A DNA stretch of 64,000 nt from Rhodothermia bacterium (GTDB lineage Bacteria > Bacteroidota > Rhodothermia > Balneolales > Balneolaceae): assembly GCA_030427885.1 (NCBI GenBank), contig JAUICM010000004.1, positions 434,001 to 498,000 on the forward strand. Reading direction: 5' to 3'. A program made the position numbers and the translations under genes. This document shows positions 32,849 through 41,100 of the stretch, one piece after another. The notes under the pieces are model-generated. The model was not told where the DNA came from. It saw nothing but the letters and a program-made list of their open reading frames with translations, and searched no databases. Positions within the stretch are counted from its first letter, which is position 1. Each line of letters opens with the position of its first letter.

Positions 32849-34129
32849 ATGAATTCCTCACAAAATATTGTCGAATCCGATCGTTTGTCAAAAGCTCACC
32901 TGCTTGAACAATTCAGGAAGATCCGGTCTTTTACTCATCAGATTACAGATCCCCTGGAGGTAGAGGATTTTGTGATTCAGCCCATGGAAAATGCCAGTCC
33001 GGCAAAGTGGCATCTGGCGCATACCAGCTGGTTCTTCGAGACTTTTGTACTTGGCAAGTTTCTGCCGGATTTTGAAAGCCTGCATCCTCAGTATGCGTAT
33101 TTTTTCAATTCCTATTATTTGCAGACAGGAGTTCCTTTTACCCGGGCTAAGAGGGGATTGCTTTCGCGCCCAACGGTAAAAGAAGTGTTTGAATATCGCG
33201 CTTATGTGAACGAGCAAATGGAGGCGTTCATTCAAAACACAGATGAGCATACCTGGAAGGAAGCTGCTTCTGTGGTGGAGATTGGAAACCATCATGAGCA
33301 ACAACATCAGGAACTGATCCTGACCGACCTGAAATATCTGTTTGCTCAGAATCCCTTATTACCGGAATACCTGAATGTAGAAGTTGAATACTCTGAAAAG
33401 ATAGCAGATCTGAATTGGGTGGCATTTGAACAAGGATTGGTAGAAGTGGGAAGCAAAGGAGATGAATTTACCTATGATAATGAGCACCCCCATCACCGAA
33501 CTTTTGTACAGGATTTCGAACTATCAGATCGCCTTATTACCAATGCCGAATATCTTGAATTCATGAAAGCCGGTGGATATGAACGATCGGAATACTGGCT
33601 GGATGAAGGATGGTCAACGGTTAAGAAAGAAGAATGGAAAGCACCTTTGTACTGGTTTGAGCGGGAAGGAAGTTGGTTCAATTATACCTTATCCGGTGCA
33701 AGACAGGTAAATCCAGCCGAGCCGGTTACCCATATCAGTTATTTTGAGGCTGATGCTTTTGCGCGATGGAAAGGGGTTCGGTTGCCAACAGAACAGGAAT
33801 GGGAATTTGCATCTCAGAATCTGGAGATCAAAGGGAATTTTGTGGAGGATCAGGCTTTTCATCCGGTGCCTTTGAAAGAAAAAGAAGCGGGTATCAAACA
33901 GATGTTTGGAGATGTATGGGAGTGGACCATGAGCAGCTATGCGCCATATCCCGGTTATAAGCCACTTCCCGGGGCATTGGGGGAGTACAATGGTAAATTC
34001 ATGGCTAATCAGTATGTATTAAGGGGAGGTTCCTGTGCTACATCAAATTCGCATATAAGAAGAACTTACCGGAACTTCTTTCCCTCTAATGCACGTTGGC
34101 AGTTTAGTGGATTAAGATTAGCCAGATAA
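32849..34129 (+). CDS. egtB: Ergothioneine biosynthesis sulfoxide synthase
   Basis: Non-heme iron enzyme that joins a thiol donor (cysteine or gamma-glutamylcysteine) to hercynine, 426 residues. The N-terminal DinB-like domain supplies the iron ligands (WHLAHTSWFFE and EIGNHHEQQHQEL), and the C-terminal half is the FGE-sulfatase fold, with FGDVWEWTMSSYAPYPGY and VLRGGSCAT as its signatures. It is followed by egtD after 10 bases, so both steps from histidine are encoded together. No egtC, egtA or egtE is in the window; the thiol donor and lyase therefore remain undecided. Start ATG 32849. Confidence 0.9.
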   Translation: MNSSQNIVESDRLSKAHLLEQFRKIRSFTHQITDPLEVEDFVIQPMENASPAKWHLAHTSWFFETFVLGKFLPDFESLHPQYAYFFNSYYLQTGVPFTRAKRGLLSRPTVKEVFEYRAYVNEQMEAFIQNTDEHTWKEAASVVEIGNHHEQQHQELILTDLKYLFAQNPLLPEYLNVEVEYSEKIADLNWVAFEQGLVEVGSKGDEFTYDNEHPHHRTFVQDFELSDRLITNAEYLEFMKAGGYERSEYWLDEGWSTVKKEEWKAPLYWFEREGSWFNYTLSGARQVNPAEPVTHISYFEADAFARWKGVRLPTEQEWEFASQNLEIKGNFVEDQAFHPVPLKEKEAGIKQMFGDVWEWTMSSYAPYPGYKPLPGALGEYNGKFMANQYVLRGGSCATSNSHIRRTYRNFFPSNARWQFSGLRLAR

Positions 34130-34139
34130 ATATTAATCA

Positions 34140-35087
34140 TTGACCGACCTGAATACAGATAAAAAGAGAGCGATGCTCACAGAAGTGTTAGAGGGATTAC
34201 GCTCGCGGCAAAAATTTCTACCCAGCAAGTATTTCTATGATAAAGAAGGTTCCAGGCTTTTTGATGAGATAACCCGTCTCGATGAATATTATCCTACGCG
34301 AACAGAGCGCTCGATCCTGGAATCCAATCTGGAGGATATCTCAGATCATCTTGGGGAGAAAATAATGCTTATTGAACCGGGAAGCGGGAGTAGTGAGAAG
34401 ACAAGGATACTGCTGGATGAATTGAGTTCTATTTGCTGTTATATGCCGATCGATATTTCCGGGGAGTATTTACAGAAAGTAGCTGTACAATTAAGGCGTG
34501 ATTATCCTGAAATCACTATCGAACCTGTTGTTGCAGATTATACCCATGCAATAGAATTACCCAAAATTCATAACTCAGCCAGAAAGATCGTTTTTTTTCC
34601 GGGATCAACCATTGGAAATTTTGAACCGGATACTGCAATGAGGTTTTTTAAGGTGATCCGGGGTCTGACAGGGAATGGGGGTGGTTTGCTGATCGGTGTG
34701 GACCTGAAAAAGGATCTTAATATTCTGCTGAATGCATATAATGATTCAAAAGGGATCACGGCAGCATTTAATAAAAATATGCTCACTCATATAAACCGTG
34801 AGATCGGGTCTGATTTCGAGCCCGGTTATTTTGATCACTCAGCGATATGGAATGAAGATAAAGGCAGGATCGAAATGCACCTGATCGCCAACCGATCTCA
34901 TACGATAACTGTAGAAGGAGAGAGTTTCACTATTGAGGAGAGTGAAAGCATTCACACTGAAAATTCCTATAAATACTCACTCTCTGATTTCAGTGATTTG
35001 GTGTCTCCATGGTTTGGTGTCAGAAAGGTGTGGACCGATCCAAAAAAATATTTCAGCCTCCAATATCTGAGTCCAAAGCCCCAATAG
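34140..35087 (+). CDS. egtD: L-histidine N-alpha-methyltransferase
   Basis: SAM-dependent enzyme that trimethylates histidine to hercynine, 315 residues. The family N-terminus LPSKYFYDKEGSRLFDEI, with LDEYYPTRTE, the SAM site IEPGSGSSEKTRILLD, and FFPGSTIGNFEP are all clear. It begins with TTG at 34140 (residues MTDLNTDKK); the next in-frame ATG at 34173 would also keep the core. Coupled to egtB, 10 bases upstream. It is followed by a 16-base perfect palindrome. Confidence 0.9.
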   Translation: MTDLNTDKKRAMLTEVLEGLRSRQKFLPSKYFYDKEGSRLFDEITRLDEYYPTRTERSILESNLEDISDHLGEKIMLIEPGSGSSEKTRILLDELSSICCYMPIDISGEYLQKVAVQLRRDYPEITIEPVVADYTHAIELPKIHNSARKIVFFPGSTIGNFEPDTAMRFFKVIRGLTGNGGGLLIGVDLKKDLNILLNAYNDSKGITAAFNKNMLTHINREIGSDFEPGYFDHSAIWNEDKGRIEMHLIANRSHTITVEGESFTIEESESIHTENSYKYSLSDFSDLVSPWFGVRKVWTDPKKYFSLQYLSPKPQ

Positions 35088-35097
35088 AGCAATAAAT

Positions 35098-35113
35098 TAC
35101 CCTGATCAGGGTA
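35098..35113. promoter_or_regulatory. 16-bp perfect palindrome between egtD and the giant gene
   Basis: TACCCTGATCAGGGTA is perfectly self-complementary. It has no T-run, so it is more likely a protein-binding site or short hairpin than a terminator. It lies 10 bases after the egtD stop and 85 bases before the next start. Confidence 0.45.
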
Positions 35114-35198
35114 TCGAAAGTCCGGTAAATAACCCGTTTTATTAGTACGCATCCGTCAAAAGGTGCAGAAGTAGTCTATTAATTTATCGGGGTATACA

Positions 35199-38100
35199 AT
35201 GAAAAACGCAGTACGGGCTTTTTTCGGGGTCCTTTTTGTTTTGATCATAACAGGTATCAATGTACAGGCGCAGGAAGTAACCGGCCAGGATACATTACAC
35301 AGAATTGATTACCAGTGGGAGTTTTACGACTTCACCGCTGGAACAGCTTTTTCAATTTCAGATACAGCAACATACGATGCAGATATTCGGGGCAGCAGTA
35401 ACGAAGGAGTGAATTTCGGGAAAGAATTCTCTGCTGCAGTATTGGATGATCGTATTATGCGGCTGAGTGAATCGGGGGATATAGATACGGTTAGTTCCGT
35501 TCCAAGCTATACCGGTTCTTCGCCGTGGGTAAGCACCAGTTGGGAAACCACCAATTATCAACCGATCACACCGGGTGAGCTTTGGGTGGTCTACACAAGG
35601 GAAGGATTGTATGTAGTGATAGAGATCGTTTCTCTGCCAGACGGTAACTTCGGAAACAGCCTGGTTTTCAAGTACAAATACATGAGTGAAGGAGGAACAA
35701 GCTTCCCAAACGCTGGTACTGTTGCAGATCAGGTTACAGGCTCAACTACGGTATCATCCGGAACCGGATTTGATTTTTCGAGAGAAGAAGTTGGTGATAA
35801 CGCGGATGCGGGTGATTATCAGTTGGATTTTGCTTTTGTAAGTAATGAGGGAGTCAATTTCGGAAATGAGGGAAGTAGTTCTTTATCGGCCACCGGAAGA
35901 AGATTCTTACTTCTTGGAACCGGAAATATTGATACGGTTTCAACAGTACCTGAAAGAACAGATTCAGATCCCTGGAAAGTGGTGTCATATGATGCTACCG
36001 GTTATCAGCCGATTTCAGTAGGTCAGCTTTGGGCGGTGTATACCCGTGAAGGTCATTATGCAGTTATGGAGATAACAGACCTTCCCGGAGGAGACTTCGG
36101 AAGCAGTTTTAGTTTCGATTATAAATATCAGCCAAACGGAACTAACAGTTTTGATGCAACAGAAACGGAAGAACCTTCAAGTCCAGAAATTCAGACAAGC
36201 GGGGTGGTAGTGGAAGAAGGCTTTACTTTCACAAATGTGAATGCATCTTCTAAAACAGCGGCAACCGCAACATATACCGTTACGGGACTCAATCTGGAAG
36301 GGGATATTGAACTCGAAGCAATTGCTCTTGAAGGAACATATCCCGGGTTTGATCTCTCTCTGAATGGGACCGTTTTTTCAGGTGATGTAACTATCTCTCA
36401 GAGTGATGCATCTGATAAACAGGTAACAGTGAGAGCAATTGTACCGGCTAACAACGGCAGAACGTACGAAGGTAAGATCGTTCACAGCACAACTAACGGA
36501 GACACTGTTGAAATCCCGGTATCAGTAACTGAGCTCTATGAAGTGGCTTCCATTACACTGGAGGGACCTTCCGTGGACTCAACTATTTTTGTAGGAGATT
36601 CTGTTTCGATCAACTGGACAGTGAGTAACCTTATCAATGAGTCGCTTACCATTGAATACAGCCTTGATGAGTTTAACTGGACAGAGCTGGATTCCAAAAG
36701 CAGCGGATTGGGTTCTTACACTTTTGATACTTCGGAATTACCAGCTGGTACTTATTATGTACGTATTTCTGCTGAAGAATTACCAACGCCAGTATCTTCA
36801 AATACCATTAGTATAAGCATTGAAAATGAGCCACAAGAGCAAAGTGAAGGTACCATCACCATAAGTAATGGAGCAGGCTTCGATTTTTCTACAGGTTCAT
36901 TAGGAGATAATGAAGACGAAACAGGGTATGAGCTCGACTTTGCATTTGTAAGCAATGAGGGTGTCAATTTCGGTAATGAAAGTAGCAGCTCTTTATCATC
37001 AACAGGAAGAAGGTTCTATTTGATGGGAACTGGTAAAGTCGATTCGGTTACCTCCGTTCCTGAACGCACAGACGCAGAGCCATGGAAAGTGGTTTCATAC
37101 GATGCTACCGGCTACCAGCCGATTTCAGTAGGTCAGCTTTGGGCAGTGTATACCCGGGAAGGTGATTATGCAGTAATGGAAATCACAGACCTTCCGGGTG
37201 GAAATTTTGGGAGTTCGTTTACTTTCAAGTATAAGTATCAACCGAATGGAACCCGCTTCTTCGATGGTACAGAAGTTGAGGAGGAAGAACCGGATCCGGT
37301 ATATACCTTATCTGTACTTTCAGGGAATAACCAGACGGTAGGTCTGGAAAAGATCACACCAGAGTCATTGTTTGTAAAGCTGGTGGATCAGGACGACCTC
37401 GCCGTTACAGGGGAAGAAGTTCAATTTGAATTTACTCAGGTGCCTTCCGGGGCTATGAATTACGGCGGTATCACCAACGGACAAACTACTAATGTAAATG
37501 GTGAAGTTGGTACTTCCGTAAAAGTCGGAGATGTTAAAGGAGAGTATATCGTGAAAGCGAGTCTGGTCTCAGACACCACTAAAAAAGTATTCTTCACTAT
37601 TAATGGGTTCACGCTGAAACCACCGGCAGCACAATTGTCAGCAGGTGCAGGGTTCAATAAATTATACCTCATTGCTGCGGACAGCGCGGTGTCTTATAAT
37701 ATATATCGTTCGGTTGGGGATGATAATCCAGCCTCATCCACCTTCCTGGATTCAACCACATCACTTACCTACTCCGATTATGATGTAACAAGCGGACAAA
37801 CCTATTTCTACTGGCTGAAGTCTGTTGATGCTGATGGTAATGAGAGTGAGACATCCTATGGTCCTTTAACCGGAACACCAACCGACCCGCCAGCTCAGAT
37901 CCTTGGTGAGGCAACTATCGGACTAAATGAAGGATTTGAATTTTCCACCGATTCGGTAGGCGGAAAAGAAGACGCCCCTGGATACATAGTGGATCTGGTT
38001 TATGTAACCAATGAAGGAACCAATTTTGGGAATGAGGGAAGTACTTCGCTGAACTCAACCGGAAGACGATTTAAACTGCTGGGTGAAGGTTCCATCGATA

Positions 38101-41100
38101 CTGTGACTTCTGTTCCGCAACGAACGGATGCTTCACCATGGATCACGGTCACCTGGGACTGGCCGGATGGGACACAAGGAGCTCCTATATCTGTAGGTCA
38201 GCTTTGGGGAGTGTTTACCAGAGAAGGTCACTACGGGGTGATGGAGATCACACATGTGAACAGTGGTTCAAATGAATTCACTTTCAAATATAAATATCAG
38301 CCAAGCGGATCCCGCTTCTTCGAAGAAACAGAATCAGAAGAACCTGAGCCTGTGTACTCTCTCTCAATTGTAAGTGGAAACAACCAGATTGTAAATGAGG
38401 GAAGTGTATCTCCTGAGTTGATGGTTGCGAAAGTAACCGACGATTCAAGCAACGCAGTTAGTGGACAGAATGTACTGTTCGAATTTGTTAGCGTTCCTGA
38501 TAGTGCAACCGGGTATGGTGGACTGGAAGGAGCCTTGCTAACAGGTGCTGATGGATTGGCAAAGACTACGGCGAAAGTGGGTAACAAACCAGGCGATTAT
38601 GTGTTGAAAGCCAGCCTGGTGTCAGATACCACCAAGAAAGTGTTTTTCACGCTCACTGTAGAAGTGGATACGGTGTATTCACTGGCGATCTATAACGGTA
38701 ACAACCAAAGTGTAGAAGTAAATACAACCACTATCGACTTACTCCAGGCTAAAGTAACGGATCAGTTCGGTAACCCTATATCAGGGCAGGAACTGAAGTT
38801 TGAGTTCGTAACCGTGCCAGACAGCGCTACTGGTTTTGGAGATGTGGTCACAGGTATTATTACAAACACGAACGGTACTGCTGGTATCAATGCAAAAGTG
38901 GGTGACAGACCCGGAACCTATGTGTTGAAAGCCTCATTGGTATCAGACACAACTAAGTCGGTTACATTTACGATCAATGCTACAGAACCGGCTGAACAAA
39001 GTGAAGGTACTATAACCATAAGCAATGGCGAAGGGTTTGATTTCTCAACCGGTTCGCTGGGTGACAATGAAGACGAAACCGGATACATGCTGGACTTCGC
39101 CTTCGTCAACAATGAAGGAGTGAACTTTGGAAATGAGGGAAGCAATAGTATCACAGAGACCGGAAGACGATTCCTGCTGCTAGGTACCGGAAAAGTGGAC
39201 TCGGTTTCTTCTGTTCCGGAAAGGTCAGATGCTACTCCATGGATCCATACTTCTTATCATGGAACCGGTACAAACGGACTGCCGATCTCGGTTGGACAAC
39301 TTTGGGCGGTATACACCCGTGAAGGGCATTATGCAGTGATGGAGATCACAGATCTGCCAGGCGGAGGGTTCGGCAGCTCATTTTCATTCAAATACAAATA
39401 TCAGCCAAACGGTACGAGAAATTTTGATGCGACTGAAGTAGAAGAACCGGAGCCAGAACCTGAATACAGTCTTTCTATCGTAAGTGGCAACAACCAGACC
39501 GTTGATAAGAGTGGTATCACTCCGGAATTGATGGTCGCGAAAGTGACAGACGATTCAAGTAATGCGGTAAGTGGGCAAAGTGTTCTGTTTGAATTTGTGA
39601 CCGTTCCGGATGGAGCCTCAGGCTATGGCGGATTGGAAGGAGCACTTCTGACTGGTGCTGATGGATTGGCAAAGACTACGGCGAAAGTAGGTGACAAACC
39701 CGGCGACTATGTGCTGAAAGCCAGCCTTGTTTCGGATACCACTAAGAAAGTATTCTTTACCCTTACGGTAGAGCCAAAACTTCCGAATTCACTGATAGTG
39801 ATCAGCGGGAATAACCAATCAGCACTACCAGGTGATACTTTAAATCAATTTGAAGTTAAGGTACTCGATGATGCCGGCAACGGACTCGAAAATATCGAGG
39901 TGGTTTTTGAAGTGATCGTTAAACCTGAGAATGCGAATAACGACGGATTGTTTAGTATGGATGGAATTACCATACCTAATGTTCATTCAGGCACAGATGG
40001 TATTGCCAAAATGAAGTATAGATTGGGGGATAAACCAGGTGATTACACAGTTAAAGCGTACCTCGCAGATTATGCAGAAGTAGATTCAGTCATATTCAGT
40101 GCGAAAGCAAATAAACTACCCGCTCCTCGAAATTTTGTGGCAACAGGGGCTCCGGCTTCTGTGAAACTGAGCTGGGATTCTGTTCAGGGTGCGGCGAGTT
40201 ATAATCTGTACCGCTCTCAGGGGGATGACAATCCAGCCACAGCATCGTTGCTTAGCAATGTGGCAAGTCACAACTATACCGACAGTCAGGTTGGTATTGA
40301 TACAGTGTATTATTACTGGATCAAATCCGTAGATGCTTTTGGAAACGAAGGGGAGTTTTCGGCTGGTCCGGTTGATGCGATCCCGACGGAGATTCCCGAG
40401 CCAACTCCGGGTGAAGCAACGATCGTAGCACGAAGTGGGAGTGGATTTTCAAAAGACTGGGATTACTTCGACTTCTCTAAAGGATATGCCTCAACGGTAG
40501 CCGATAGCGGCGATTATCTGGCTGATATCAGAGGTACTTCGAATGAGGGTGTGAATTTTGGAAACGAAAAAGCCACACAGATCGAAGGTCGCAGAGTGAT
40601 CTACCTCGAAACAGGAAAACTCGAAGATGTTAAAAGCATACCGGAATGGACTAACGAAGCTCCATGGATCAATGTGACCTGGGACTGGCCCAACGGAACC
40701 AGTGGTCAGCCGGTAGCAGTAGGTCAGCTTTGGGGAGTGTACACCCGCGAAGGAAACTATGCCGTCATGGAAATTACGGACGTTCCTGAGGCGTTCGGCG
40801 ATTCACTTTCTTTCCGCTTCAAATACCAGGAAGGGGGAAGTCCAATCTTCGAAGGAGAAGTGGGCGAAGAACCCGTACCGGATTCACTTGCGATAGTGTC
40901 AGGTGATCAACAAAAAGGGGTTCCCGGTTCTACACTAGCAACACCACTTAAAGTTCAGCTCTTCGACAGTTCTGGTATGGCTATGAAAGGTGTAACCATC
41001 CATTTTGAGATCACAAGTACTCCGGACGGATCAACAGGGGCGGCAATAAGTGCTGCATCGGTGATAAGTTCTGATTCAGGGTATGCGTCTGTATCGCTCA

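Noticed and set aside
36845-39430. CRISPR-like or satellite repeats in the giant gene
   Set aside because: Repeats are about 400 bases or longer, in frame and diverged mainly at synonymous sites, so they are protein domain repeats.
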